Shown here: piece after piece, positions 35,875-47,316 of the stretch | Layout: the number at the start of each line of letters is the position of its first letter | Position numbering within the stretch: position 1 is the stretch's first letter | Assembly: GCA_032622095.1 (NCBI GenBank) | Contig: CP136066.1 | Span: forward strand, 11,989,784-12,053,783 | Reading direction: 5' to 3' | Source of the DNA: Siphonodentalium dalli | Taxonomy: Eukaryota > Mollusca > Scaphopoda > Gadilida > Siphonodentaliidae | DNA length: 64,000 nt | Notes under the pieces: model-generated | Told to the model about the DNA's origin: nothing | The model's database searches: none | The model's input: the letters and a program-made list of their open reading frames with translations, nothing else | Translations under genes and position numbers: made by a program

Positions 35875-36193
35875 CTGAAAATACCAACATAATTTACTTC
35901 ATATTAGACTTAAAAATTCAATAACTTAACATGAACATATTTATTTCCAATTCTATGCATATTTGATAAAATTCATCAAAAAAGCAATAATCAATATATA
36001 GGAATGAGCAGGATCTGTCTATCTGTCTGTCTCTGTTCAAGTTTTTCAATAAGGAGTTCAATCTAAAATAAATTCAAAAATTCAAAAAAATATGTTTTGT
36101 TTTTAAATCCAACCTATTAAATGATCAAAACGTGCAGGAAAATTGAATCAATAAAAAAAAAATGAATTCTAAGCGGAAAATAGATCATAACCC
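35875..36193. other. Intron, no gene recognised
   Basis: AT-rich, with a short tctgtctatctgtctgtctc microsatellite near 36017. Nothing else seen. Confidence 0.5.
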
Positions 36194-36197
36194 TTAA

Positions 36198-36590
36198 CCC
36201 TTTACCCAACAGAAGTGCCCTATGCCAATGCATTCTCTTATATATGCGAGTCGACCATAGGTCGCCTCGCATATATAAGAGAATGCATTGGCTTAACACA
36301 TTAAAAATTATAAAATTGTTAAAGAATGTAAGAAAAAATGGTAAAAAGTGTTAAAAAAAGATTTTTTTTTAGGCCAATGCATTCTCTTATATATGCGAGG
36401 CGACCTATGGTCGACTCGCATATATAAGAGAATGCATTGGCACAGTGAATAACTATAACCATCACAATGTGGTCAATGAGCCGGTTCCAATGATATCCAT
36501 ATTTGTATGGTTTTATTGAGACAGACCCAAGATATTTTAGGCTGTTGAAGCTTTATTTGGCCGGTTTTGGCCGGTTTGTTGGGTAAAGGG
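36198..36590. mobile_element. Family P MITE, long subfamily, 393 bp
   Basis: TTAA flanks; ends ccctttacccaacagaagtg / ggtttgttgggtaaaggg. Two near-perfect palindromes (cttatatatgcgagtcgacc and inverse) flank an AT-rich spacer, then a unique segment gtcaatgagccggttccaat. Almost identical in sequence and length to 62697-63088. Confidence 0.93.
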
Positions 36591-36599
36591 TTAAATCAT

Positions 36600-36930
36600 C
36601 AAACTATTACCAAATCTGAACAGGGCCTGGGTGTTCTCAAATATAAACTACATAGCAAATCTGAACAGGGCCTGGGTGTTCTCAAATATAAACTACATAG
36701 CAAATCTGAACAGGGCCTGGGTGTTCTCAAATATAAACTACATAGCAAATCTGAACAGGGCCTGGGTGTTCTCAAATATATATAACAGGGCCTGGGTGTT
36801 CTCAAATATAAACTACATAGCAAATCCCATGGAATTCTGATTAATATTATCAAAGTTATGATCGGGACATCCAGATGCACAGATGGCAAGGCAGACAGAC
36901 GGACAGACATGCTAATTATAATAGTCATCC
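36600..36930. repeat. 45-bp tandem repeat inside a dispersed element
   Basis: About four and a half copies of a 45-bp unit (caaatctgaacagggcctgg ...), one internally deleted at 36780. Followed by a tail with gacagacggacagac. A single diverged unit occurs at 56195-56245, so the unit pre-existed as part of a dispersed repeat. Confidence 0.9.
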
Positions 36931-36968
36931 AAAAATATTCCAGGGGATAATAGAATATAAAGCTTTAC

Positions 36969-37042
36969 CTTAAGTCCATCTTCAGGGTGTTTCTTGAGAA
37001 CCCATTCTGCATACTCAAATATTAACAGTAGGTTGTTAACAC
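36969..37042 (-). CDS. VPS39: VPS39 exon F
   Basis: 74 nt completing Gly213 and encoding residues 214-237 (VNNLLLIFEYAEWVLKKHPE then DGLK). Acceptor ctgttttcag, donor gtaaag. Human VPS39 has the equivalent 'LIFSYSVWVLRDFPEDGLK'. It belongs to the clathrin heavy-chain-repeat-like solenoid. The 9.5-kb intron on its 5' side carries the large inverted-repeat element at 37216. I see no junction duplication at this exon. Confidence 0.94.
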
Positions 37043-37393
37043 CTGAAAACAGTAATACATATCAGGCCTGGTAAAGTCGTTTATAAAGTTTTCATTTTAA
37101 TATCAATAAAATTTATCCTTATAAAATATTATTTTTAAAAGTATAATACATTTTTCCTTACAGAAAGTCTGAACACTGAACTATATCGATATATGTCCTG
37201 CTTTGTAAACCACACTAGGAAAGGGTTAACTTTTTGGTCGCCTCCCGACGCCCATTGTCTTGCTCAGATTAGTCACGCATGAACTGTCCCCATATAAACC
37301 GCGGTACACGACGGGACACTTTAGTTTTATTTCCGACTCAATCAGGAGATTGGCGAGTTGCGGGGTTGGGAATGGCACCGCCATGGGAGAGCC

Positions 37394-37492
37394 CTATGAT
37401 AGTTCAGTGTTCAGGCTTTCTTTAAGGAAAAATGTATTATACTTTTAAAAATAATATTTTTCCGCTAAAGGAAGCCTTCACACTGAACTATA
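37394..37492. mobile_element. Small palindromic MITE (tagttcagtgt ends)
   Basis: Arms tagttcagtgttcaggcttt / gaagccttcacactgaacta with aaggaaaaa / tttttccgctaaagg continuing inward. Half copies lie at 37085-37190 and 42700-42765. Confidence 0.75.
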
Positions 37493-38205
37493 TGGATTAG
37501 AATGCAAGCCCAGGAGGAGGCACGAGCAATAAAGTTAATAGCCAAATTTAGAGGGAATGTACTCTTCTAAAGCAGATTGTACATAAATATGAACTCTTAA
37601 TGAATCTGTTATGAGTATAGTTACGTGAAATAACTCATATAGTTAGAGTGCTATATTGCTCAAACGTGTACCCCCCCCCCTTGTTTTGGAAGAAACATCA
37701 CAGGAGGTGCCATCCAATTCATAGTTGCGAGTGAACCGAGCAAGTATAACTGAAGGAGATACTCTTCATTCTTCTCTTTGTTGTCTTCTTCGTTCTTCAT
37801 CTGTCAGTTCTAAGGTCCCACCCGCCATGGGATGCAAGGAGACTAACTCACTCTCCGCCTTAGCGACAGAACGACCTGCACAGGAGGAGGCCCACTCCGA
37901 AGATGGCGAGACAACCAACATTAAGAGTTAACTAACTGCTGTTCGCCAAAGCAAAAGGCAGATAACCTGATGCCCAATTTGTGGCACAGGGATCAAATTG
38001 AGAACCCATTAGGCCAAATGGGTTGTACAACGATAATGGAGTCAAGCCATCGGATCAGAGGGAGCCCCCACCACCGCATGCTGCAAGGTGGTCATGCCCA
38101 AGCCAATATCCTGGCCAAGCTGGAGGGTGGGGAGAGGTCATTGTTCTCCGAGCCCCAAGACGGTTGAGTGGCAAGCAAGGCCTTGTCTGAGATGAGAGCG
38201 AGGCC

Positions 38206-38300
38206 AGGGGGTCTCGACTTGCTACCGTAGTGGTAGGGCCACTGCCCTGCGCTTAAGCTGCCGAAGGCCCTTCGGCCGGTGTCGATTCGTGCGCAAGCGA
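38206..38300 (+). other. Possible tRNA-derived (SINE-head-like) sequence
   Basis: Has tagtggtaggg followed ~45 nt later by ggtgtcgattcgtgcg, resembling polymerase III A and B boxes, in a GC-rich block. I cannot fold it into a clean cloverleaf, so this is only a resemblance. No A-rich tail seen. Confidence 0.25.
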
Positions 38301-39514
38301 GTTGGCAACTTTAGCGCCCAGAACCGCTGGCGTTTGGTGGGGGACAAATGTCCTGGAGGTCCCAAGTACCCTGTCTACTCCACCAGACGCATCCCCACTA
38401 GCTGGTTGAACCGTTGAGACGTAACTGGAGGAGCGTGAACTGGTCCTGCCTTCCTTCTTAGAATAGTGATCACATGTCTCTGAGGTACCTATGTATCACA
38501 AGATATCATTGCAGAAACCATGTGATACAAATCTTTCGCGTATATAGATATATAAAATGATATACATGTAATAGATATATCAGGGTGATATATAAGTCAG
38601 CGTGAGATCATGTCAGAAGGCCCTACCAAAGCTGCGCCCATCAATCCAATGATCGGAGCCAGAGCACAGATCCCTGGCATGATCCAATGTATCACTAAAT
38701 ATATATACATGTATATAGCCCCTCAGAGAACATGACTAACAGCCATAAGCACATGGAGCTCATGGCCGAATACCGCAGGTGACCAGAGCAGCCACTGGGA
38801 AAGCAAACTACTACTCTCAGGTGCCAAACAATAGTGTCGGTACGAGTATTAATTTTGGAGAAAATTCCCAACGATCACTATTATTTGGAATGGAGACATA
38901 GAGCGAAATTGCAATCACTACTATTATGTTCAGCCTAAATCCACACACATCACTATTATTAGGCCCTCACAACCATTAGGCACCTGAGAGCAGCCCACGT
39001 TCCCAGTGGAATACCCACCGCGATCTGATTTCAAGAAATGAAGGCGCACAGATCATGTCTATATAATGTACGTAATTAAACGACCGTAGTGAAATATTCA
39101 GACAGTTGACAACCGAAATCAGTACAAATGATGTACAATGCAGTCAGATGATAAACACGGGTAAATTGTCACGGTCACCATACGTAATATTCAGGTCTGA
39201 GCCTCGGCACAGAACATCATGTAACTTTCCCCCAAACATGCAGCAGAATGACCTAGGTGTGTGATAGGTAGGTTAGTATGAAGCATGCAGCAAACTAGGG
39301 GAAGACCCGCTCTAAATATGGCTCCCCTATGAAGGAAACAAATGAAATTATCATCCTCCTAGTAAAGGACACTCATCCCTTATAATGGTGCGTTTTTACT
39401 TATTGAATTTAATAGCCATATGATAGAGAGGTACTCCCCCTACCTACATAATTTGTAAGTGGTCCTGTTTAAGGCATGTTTATAACTTTAAGGAAAAGAG
39501 GACAAATATAGCAT

Positions 39515-40384
39515 CAGGGTTCCTGCAAGCAAGGACTGATCAAATTTAAGGCTATTCAAGGCCGTTTCGCGACATTTTTCAGCTATTTTCAAGGCCCTTT
39601 GATACCCAAATTCAAGGATTTTCAAGGCTTTAAAATAAATTAATCAGTATTCTAACACACATTGCCATGTTGTAATTATTAACATTACTCAGGTTGGGTA
39701 CTATAATACCATGTACTTTTCCCAGATTATTATACTCACACAATTCAATGCAGATAATCATTTTTAGGTCCGACTACGAATGGAAATGGTAGCGTCTTTT
39801 TTTTGTTCTTCAAAACTTTAAGATGTTTGTCAGATTTCACATGGGAATCCAACGCGGCTTTTCCCATGTTCGCCACGCTAAATGTTTTCAGGCAAAGTTT
39901 GCATTTTGCAGAATACCTGTCGCCCAGAACGATCATTAACCAGTCTTTGTAACTTTCGGAAGTTAAACAACAATCTTGGAATGTGCATTTCCCCATTTTT
40001 TATTGGTAATTATCGAAAACAATCATCGAAAAACAGTACACACACACGACAACATTTTAGCAGACTGACACGACAGTCACATGCGATAATACGTCGCGCT
40101 TTGCGATTGGCCAACGTCACTGCAACTATCCAATGAGAATGCTCGATACATCGCTGCTCTATTATAATATAACTGCGCTATTTATATCTCGCTCTATGCG
40201 GTCATTTACCGTAAACCCGGAAATGTAAGAGGTGATTAATTACGGATCATCGGCGTGTTGTTGTATCGCGAATATTCAAGGCTTTTCAAGGCCCATTGCC
40301 CATATTCCAGGATTTCAAGGCCTTGAACCACACCTTGTCAAATTCAAGGCCGTTCCTTGAATCCAAGGCCCCGCGGGAACCCTG
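39515..40384 (-). mobile_element. hAT-like element with cagggttcc ends, 870 bp
   Basis: Ends cagggttcctgc / gcgggaaccctg. Flanks share only agcat, so the target duplication is not clean. Subterminal regions are packed with ttcaaggc/gccttgaa motifs, typical of some hAT families. Encodes an N-terminal zinc-finger fragment on the minus strand. Nested in the 5.1-kb element. Confidence 0.78.
39745..39996 (-). pseudogene. hAT-type N-terminal zinc-finger fragment
   Basis: 84-codon frame starting MGKCTFQD; contains YKDWL, CKLCLKTFSV, ALDSHVKSDKHLK. The CxxC plus H-x5-H spacing is a BED-like finger at the usual place for a transposase N-terminus. The frame ends after ~83 residues without a catalytic domain. 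The start is the first ATG of the open frame. Confidence 0.75.
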
Positions 40385-40567
40385 AGCATAGACCGAAGCG
40401 CGCAGAGTTGGCAGCATGGTTTCAGGCCATTATGAACCGTCATCTGGTGCCATGGGGTTGGGATCCACTCATACGGGGTGGTCCCCTGCCTGCGGGGAAA
40501 GGTCTGTAATGCTGGTCAAATAGCTTCCTCGAAAGCTAAGCTGGACAGCGCAAACGTCCTGCCTTTT

Positions 40568-41162
40568 TTATTTTCTATGTGCCAGATAATCAAATTGATA
40601 TGGGCAATAGAAGTATGAAGAGCCATGTGATGGACTCGTTTTGGAAAGGCTATTGGCAGTGGTCGTGGGGCATGTGACAATATAAATGCTTTCCATGTAA
40701 ATGTGCTTCATTCTTGTGTGAAGTCTATTCGCCATATCAACGGTACGAAAGGTAGTAATAGAATGCGAAGAGTCAAGGTCTGGATATGTTAAATTCATGT
40801 AGACTCCTTGCTGGTCAATGAATACATTCAAAATGCCTACCAGGCCCTTTATGAAGAATGCTCCCTGCATGGTATGCACAGCATGTTCGTGTACCGAACT
40901 CACATTTGATAAGGTTACTTGCCATTTAAGATCCCCCCTTCTTGGAATACCACTGCTGTTATATCTCATTGGGGGCCTTCATCCAGGCATCTCAAATTTT
41001 GGCCACGGTCTCAAGAAATGCTGCGAGAAACGTGGCGGCCACATGAGGAATCAAACATGCCACAGCAGCAATTTACTGTTGGCCAGTGAACTGGAGGGGT
41101 CAAGTCACCACGATTCTAAATCTTGTCAGTCTGAGATCATGAAGAATTTGAGTCAACGATAG
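40568..41162. other. Overlapping open frames, function not recognised
   Basis: A 133-codon minus frame (40568-40969) and a 114-codon plus frame (40818-41162) overlap within the GC-richer interior of the 5.1-kb element. Neither shows a motif I recognise. They may be remnants of the element's own gene or chance. Confidence 0.3.
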
Positions 41163-42942
41163 ACAATGTGTAGACCGGTATGCTTTAGTCGGGATCTCCA
41201 CAGATCACTATTATTAGGCCATCACAATTATCATGCACCTGAGAGCAATACAAGCCCACCGGTTCAGACCGGCTTGCGTAGAATCGCAGCTATTGTTCAT
41301 TAGAGCAGAAGCAACGATATAGATATTAAATCGACCCACATGGCTGAGATTGATCATTAGCTATGATGTCCGGGGGACAATGGCATGTCATGTGTGCAAT
41401 CATCAAATGATAGCAGTTCTAAATTCTACAGTGAAGTGGATGCTCTGTTAAGAGAATCGAACTATGAGCAGAATTCTGACACTAGTCAGATATCAATCCC
41501 TGTCTGAAATTAATAATGACACTACCGATTCGTAGTACTACAACTGTCATATTAAGTAACAAATTAACAATTATTATTATACATGAAACGGTTCCATTCT
41601 GATATTGATAAACTGTATATGCAGTCAACGTCAAGGTCAAGCGACGACTAACACATCGGGATCATGGATACATGTGTGACAGTATTGAAACATAAAACAA
41701 CAATGTATTATGTGAATGCACGTTGTTCATAACATTATGATAGATATTAGCGTCAGTAGCGAGGGAATTATTAAAAGAAAATTCCGCGAGTTGAAACACC
41801 AAATATAATAAAATCGCACGAAATTAGGAAACTTTGTTTTAGCGAACCACGTGGCAATTTCGATCGGACCAAATCTATCATACCTTATAGGTTCTATAAT
41901 AATTCCATAGATGTATTTCTCACAATAATCTATGCGTGTCATACGGCAATGAAACGATGGCCGGTCTATGACGAAATTATCAATTTGCAGACGCGATGGT
42001 TAGCTTGATTCCGATATCGACCAGTTCGAAAACACGAAATAATTGTATGTTTTAAGCGAAACGGTCCATGAATTCGAAACCGATAAATATAAAATGAACG
42101 AGGAGGCAACCAAAAGATTAATGTATCGACAAATTGAATTGGTTGAGGTGTGTTAAACACAAATTCAAAAAGATACTGTCCTTTGGATCAAGTTGGTTTC
42201 GCAGTAGGAATAAAACTAAAGTATCCTGTCGTGTACAGCGGTTTATATGGGGACAATTCATGCGTGACTAATCTGAGCAAGACAATGGGCGTCGGGAGGC
42301 GACCAAAAAGTTAACCCTTTCCTACTGTGATAAGACAAAGGCAGAAAATGCACTCTAGTCTAGACTATTGAGACCAAAAGGCGTAAGCGTCTGTAGTAGA
42401 TAAATCCCATGCTTTTCCCGTTTCTGACGGAAATGCGTGTTACTTACAATCACAATTTAGGATCTGGATGATTCGGATTTGGTACTTTAGTACTACCGGC
42501 TACCGGCTACAAAACCGGCTACCGGCTACTAGCAACACTATATAAAGGATACTATTTGTTTGCTCATCACACTTCCAAACAGAATCTCGCTGACGAGTTG
42601 CATTTAGCAACGAAACCAGTCCGAATAATTTATTCATATATACTCGTTCTCCACGTTCTTGAGTTCCTTCTACTTTATAATTTACTTTCCTACTGTGGTT
42701 TACAAAGCAGGACATATATCCATATAGTTCAGTGTGAAGGCTTCCTTTAGCGGAAAAATAAGAGAACAATGAACTGATGACTGTTGTCTGCTTGGGTCCA
42801 TGTGAGGCGCCATACGGGAGTACTATATAATTAACCCTTTATGGAGCCCCATATAGAGCCCCATATAGAGAGAACAATGCACTGATGACTGTCGTCTGCT
42901 TGGGTCCATGTGAGGCTCCATACAGGAGTGCTATATAATTAA

Positions 42943-43130
42943 CCCTTTCATGACGGAGCTGAGCTGGTGCAGCATTAAAGATCCTGTGACAGTGCATTCT
43001 CTTATATATGGGAGTTTCCCATAGGGAGCCTCACATATATAAGAGAATGCTCTGGCTTACAAGGTCATAGTAAATATTGTTAGGTCGATGCATTCTCTTA
43101 TATATCTATGGGAGATTCGCATATACACAG
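42943..43130. mobile_element. Family P MITE, right half lost
   Basis: TTAA then ccctttcatgacggagctga, one palindrome and part of the second; no right terminus. Preceded by two copies of a segment with tgatgactgttgtctgcttg and tccatgtgaggc (42775-42935). Confidence 0.85.
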
Positions 43131-43310
43131 TAATGCTCAGCGATCAGCGGACAATCCAGAATCTGATGCCCGAGATCCGAAATGAAAAGAATTACATTAC
43201 GGTTACGGTCAAAACATTACAGTCACGGTCAGCGGATAATCAAGAATCTGATGCCCGAGATCTGAAGTGAAAAGAACTACATTACGGTTACGGTCAGGCT
43301 CAGCTTACCC
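43131..43310. repeat. Two-copy tandem duplication
   Basis: gaatctgatgcccgagatc and acattacggttacggtca occur twice (about 43155-43210 and 43240-43295) between two family P MITEs. Confidence 0.85.
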
Positions 43311-43317
43311 TTCCATG

Positions 43318-43530
43318 ACGGAAGCTCCACTGGTGCAGCATTAAAGATCCTGTGACAGTGCATTCTCTTATATATGGGAGTTTCCCATAGGGAGCCTCAC
43401 ATATATAAGAGAATGCTCTGGCTTACAAGGTCACAGTAAATATTGTTAGTCCAATGTATTCTCTTATATATGCAAGGATCCCTATGGGAGACTAGCATAT
43501 ATAAGAGAATGCATTTGCACAGGGTTTTCG
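43318..43530. mobile_element. Family P MITE, right terminus lost
   Basis: Starts cccttccatgacggaagctc, two palindromes, ends at cagggttttcgcaaaatg without the inverted end. Confidence 0.87.
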
Positions 43531-43552
43531 CAAAATGTGTTAAAACCTGAAT

Positions 43553-45232
43553 TCTAATGCACATATGTCAATATACCCCCTGAAACATTACATATTTGCG
43601 GGGGGGTTAATTATCGATAAACTGTCACAAAGTGTAGTCTGGTTCACCGCTTCAATGTTAGATATTCCTAAATGCCAATATTGAATTCAGATGAATTCCT
43701 AATCTCATAAATGGCCAATCCAGCTACGCTCACTGTTCCGTTTCACTCCATGATGTCCCCCTTACATAGTACATGCCGAGGACGTTACAGAGTAGATGCA
43801 TAGAGTTGGCGTCCGGTCTACTGACTTCCGTTACTAGCTCGTTGCTATATAAACAAACCAGCAGCATCACTTTTGTCAATATTTGACAGTCAGTACATTC
43901 CCCCTGTACTTTCAGAAATCACAAAACACCACACCGTTATATCCAATCAATATCATTGTCTCGATATCATTTGTAGGCTTGCCACGATTATACCATGCCT
44001 GGAAGTAAAAGTTAACAGCTTCCTTTGATAACGCAGCCGACGTTTGGCGGTCATATTCAAAGAGTTCGGTGTGGCATTGATGTCGTGTTACAGGCTTGCC
44101 ATTGTTTATATATTATATTTAACTGTAAACGTATCTTCCTATGGATCTGTAATTAGCGATCATCATATCCAAAATGGACGACATGCATGGGACTACATCT
44201 ATATTTCTTTTTTTTTCAAATTTGATACTGTAAAATGTTCACAATTATTGATATCACTTATTAGTGCTAAATACATTACATTCTCCAACTTGGTAACGTA
44301 TATACCCCACCCCGCTGCACGATGTGTTGCGCACACTTTGAATACCGGTAACAAAACTAAAAGTATAGCAACAGGCAGCGCCCGCACACATCGAAACCCG
44401 CGAAATAAAGATTAAGTGCTATAATATGTCAGGTGACGCGATCGGTACATAATGGAGTTTTTCTGCAAAACTAACTATAGTCCGTTTTCAATAAGTATGC
44501 GACAATTCTTCATGCACTCATTTGGCACCATGACCGTGGTGCATGTTCACAGGAACATTGATTGACTAGACAGGTATGTTTTAAATTTCTCGTCTGCGGG
44601 AATAGCGATGAGGAAGGCATTTACCTGCTGCGTAAATTTTGAGTTTAGGTGGCCGATGACAGGCGGGAGCATCAGAATGACAAGCCGGCTGACTGACAGT
44701 TTATAACTGTGTTCAGACTGGATGTAATGTAGTCATTGTAATTTCGATTTGATCACATCTTTACCTGGGTTCAATATAGGCCACATATATAAACGATTAA
44801 TCGACTAACCGTCGACTATAGCGGTTGATTATTCGATTATGAAAACTAATAGTCGTGGCAACCCTAATCATTTGACCAAATTTCTTGACATGAAACCGTG
44901 ACAGATACGGCGTGAAATACATCTCAATGAGTAAACAATTTTCCATTGTTTCAATTCAACTTCAAGTCGTGAATTGCCTGAGTGTTTTCATGCATATTTC
45001 ATCAATAATTACAAGGAATGTGTGTGTCGAAATAACGTTTTAAGTTCGAAGAGAATTAGAATGGGGATAACAGTGTGGTGTTTTGTGATTCTGGAAAGAT
45101 ATAGGGCGAATATACTGTGGCAAATACCCGTTAATGGGTTCAGGCTCCGCCGTCGCCCATTAACTAAATTTGCCACAGTATATTCGCCCTGTACCTTTCC
45201 GAAATCACAAAACACCACACCATTATCCCCTA
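43553..45232. mobile_element. Family F hairpin element, inverted copy split by a hAT insertion
   Basis: Inverse of 7888-8887: the right edge ends ttatcccc(ta), the hairpin is at 45090-45200, and the left edge starts ctaatgcacatatgtcaata. Interrupted by 43974-44866. When that insert is removed, the order of motifs matches the uninterrupted copy. Confidence 0.85.
43974..44866. mobile_element. hAT-type element (taggnttgccacga ends), perfect TSD, 893 bp
   Basis: Ends taggcttgccacgattat / atagtcgtggcaaccc(ta) with 8-bp direct repeats atcatttg (43966-43973, 44867-44874). No transposase recognised in the interior frames. A related element is at 56744. Confidence 0.92.
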
Positions 45233-45256
45233 AATCAAAAACATATATATATAGCT

Positions 45257-45435
45257 GGCAAAGGGTTACAATCTTTAAAATTGTTAAAGAATACAAGAAC
45301 AAATTATTAAAATTGTAAAAAATTGTTAGGCCAATGCATTCTCTTATATATGCGAGGCGACCTATGGTCGACTCGCATATATAAGAGAATGCATTGACAC
45401 AGGGTAAAAAAAATCCCTACAAAGGGTTACAATCT
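45257..45435. mobile_element. Family P-related palindrome between 15-bp direct repeats
   Basis: One palindrome (cttatatatgcgaggcgacc and inverse) plus AT-rich filler. aaagggttacaatct occurs directly at both edges (45258 and 45422). A longer-than-usual direct repeat, or the product of an internal rearrangement. Confidence 0.65.
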
Positions 45436-45524
45436 GCTTTTCAGTAAAACTTCAAATAATGTTTACACCAAATATTCAGTCCTGTGGTTAGAAGGAAGAT
45501 TTGTAAAGAAATATTTATGATTGA

Positions 45525-46012
45525 CCAGATCAGAAGTAACCATGCATTTAATAAACATGGACAGATCAGAAGTAACCATGGTAACCATGTATTTAATAAA
45601 CATGGACAGATCAGAAGTAACCATGGTAACCATGCATTTAATAAACATGGACAGATCAGAAGTAACCATGGTAACCATGTATTTAATAAACAAGGACAGA
45701 TCAGAAGTAACAATGGTAACCATGCATTTAATAAACATGGACAGATCAGAAGTAACCATGGTAACCATGTATTTAATAAACATGGACAGATCAGAAGTAA
45801 CAATGGTAACAATGTATTTAATAAACATGGACAGATCAGAAGTAACAATGGTAACAATGTATTTAATAAACATGGACAGATCAGAAGTAACCATGGTAAC
45901 CATGTATTTAATAAACATGGAGAGATCAGAAGTAACAATGGTAACAATGTATTTAATAAACATGGACAGATCAGAAGTAACCATGGTAACCATGTATTTA
46001 ATAAACATGCAT
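45525..46012. repeat. 45-bp minisatellite, about 11 copies
   Basis: Unit gacagatcagaagtaaccat, ggtaaccatgtatttaataa, acatg. The length is a multiple of 3, so open frames run through on both strands. Paired differences (ccatggtaaccatg versus caatggtaacaatg) change together at symmetric positions, which keeps the ccatgg palindromic character in some units. Confidence 0.95.
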
Positions 46013-46510
46013 GTTTTAGTCATGGTTTATCATCCTTCCAGAAAGATATTATAAAATTTGGGGTCCATCGTCACTAAGTGGTATTTAACAGTATCGACAC
46101 TGGTATCGACAAACACTTTCTGTTTCTATTGTATCAATATTTCAGATTTTTAGAAAATTCAGAACCTGTGCATTTACCGTAAAAAGTTTGCAGTCTGACC
46201 ATCCTATGATTTCAGCATTTATTCTCGTTCAAATAGTTATGAAAAGGCAAAAAATTTAAAGTTTTCCGTTAATTATTTTTATTTAATTCTCCCTACGGAA
46301 CCTAAAATTATTCACAGTGCGTATGGCAAACCAGAGACATAGAGCGACTTCCGTAAAAACGTGCTCATCGATATTAACGATACTTCCTCACTATGTATCA
46401 TATAAATTCAGAGTGGTCTGTGATATGACAACTATAGGCCTCCTAAGATACAGACAGAAAGAACATCACAAGTCAATAACATGGGCTCTTGTGATAACAT
46501 TTCACCTTTT
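46013..46510. other. Intron, no gene recognised
   Basis: A 78-codon plus-strand frame (46317-46553) overlaps the decayed exon E copy on the opposite strand and is a shadow. Nothing else seen. Confidence 0.55.
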
Positions 46511-46554
46511 ACTAGATGTCGGAGATACTGCACTGTCCGATAATGAACTTTGAC
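46511..46554 (-). pseudogene. Decayed copy of the 3' end of VPS39 exon E
   Basis: tagatgtcggagatactgca plus ctgtccgat repeats the exon end (ctaaatgttggagatattgc). On the gene strand it still reads CGG ACA GTG CAG TAT CTC (RTVQYL), but the donor GT has become TA. Confidence 0.92.
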
Positions 46555-46560
46555 CCTTAC

Positions 46561-46647
46561 CTAAATGTTGGAGATATTGCACTGTCCGATCGTGACCTCT
46601 GATCGTAGATTCTGGACGGGCGGCCTGTTGCATCAGGAGATTCAAGG
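46561..46647 (-). CDS. VPS39: VPS39 exon E
   Basis: 87 nt: two bases completing Ala184, codons 185-212, and one base of Gly213. Acceptor acttcag, donor gtaagg. The end reads RGHDRTVQYLQHL, matching human 'KGHERTVQYLQHL'. A decayed copy of the last ~40 nt, with its donor GT lost, lies just 3' at 46511-46554. The exon is too short to stand out as an ORF and was found by searching for this motif. Confidence 0.94.
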
Positions 46648-46794
46648 CTGAAGTAAAAATATTGAGATTTCATGGAATAATGCTGAGATACTGATTTATC
46701 CCACCCTTACACATGTTAGCATAGACAACCCATGTGAGATAGCTGAGGGAAATATTCCTTTATCCCACCCCTATACATTTTAACGCATACAAAA

Positions 46795-47020
46795 ATCATT
46801 TTTTAACACTTTTAACCATTTTTTCTTACATTCTTTAACAATTTTATCATTTTTTCTTACATTTTTTAACAATTTTTTTAATATTTTTCTACATTCTTTG
46901 ACAATTTTATCATTTTTAATATGTGTTAAGCCAATGCATTCTCTTGTATATGCGAGGCGACCTATGGTCGACTCGCATAAGAGAATGCATTGGCACAGGG
47001 CCGTTCTGTTGGGTAAAGGG
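46795..47020. mobile_element. Family P MITE, left end missing
   Basis: Right end ctgttgggtaaaggg/TTAA and one palindrome (cttgtatatgcgaggcgacc). The left part dissolves into ttcttacattctttaacaa repeats. Followed by a two-copy repeat (ttatctgaacatttcct, 47035-47135). Confidence 0.83.
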
Positions 47021-47316
47021 TTAATGGTAAAGAACTTATTATCTGAACATTTCCTATGGTAACTACTCATCATTGAGTATTTAATGGTATAGAACTCATT
47101 ATCTGAACATTTCTTGAGGTAACTACTCATCAATGAGTATTTACTATTGAAAGGCTAAAAGAAAGGGACATTTTTGGGAAAGTGATTTCAATGTTTGGAA
47201 TATGTTTTGATATGAATGTTATATGAATGTTATAAATTATGGAGGTTCTGGTGAATTCACTTTTTTTATGTAGTGCTTTTTGTTGTATAGAATAATACAT
47301 TCACCATCTTTATTAA

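Larger units (their letters stand above)
37216..42324. mobile_element. 5.1-kb element with ~115-bp terminal inverted repeats, unclassified
   Basis: The left terminus (37216-37331) and the inverse of the right terminus (42209-42324) match over ~115 bp with about four differences, beginning taggaaagggttaacttttt. Outside it, a further inverted pair (gaactatatcgatatatgtc near 37178 and its inverse near 42705) suggests insertion into, or growth from, another palindromic element. The interior includes GC-rich blocks (37800-38460, 40390-41160) unlike the AT-rich surroundings, and a hAT insertion at 39515. I found no recognisable transposase or integrase. Confidence 0.75.

Noticed and set aside
40568-41162. 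Overlapping frames as a transposase of the 5.1-kb element
   Set aside because: No catalytic motif or homology I can recognise; kept only as an uncertain entry.
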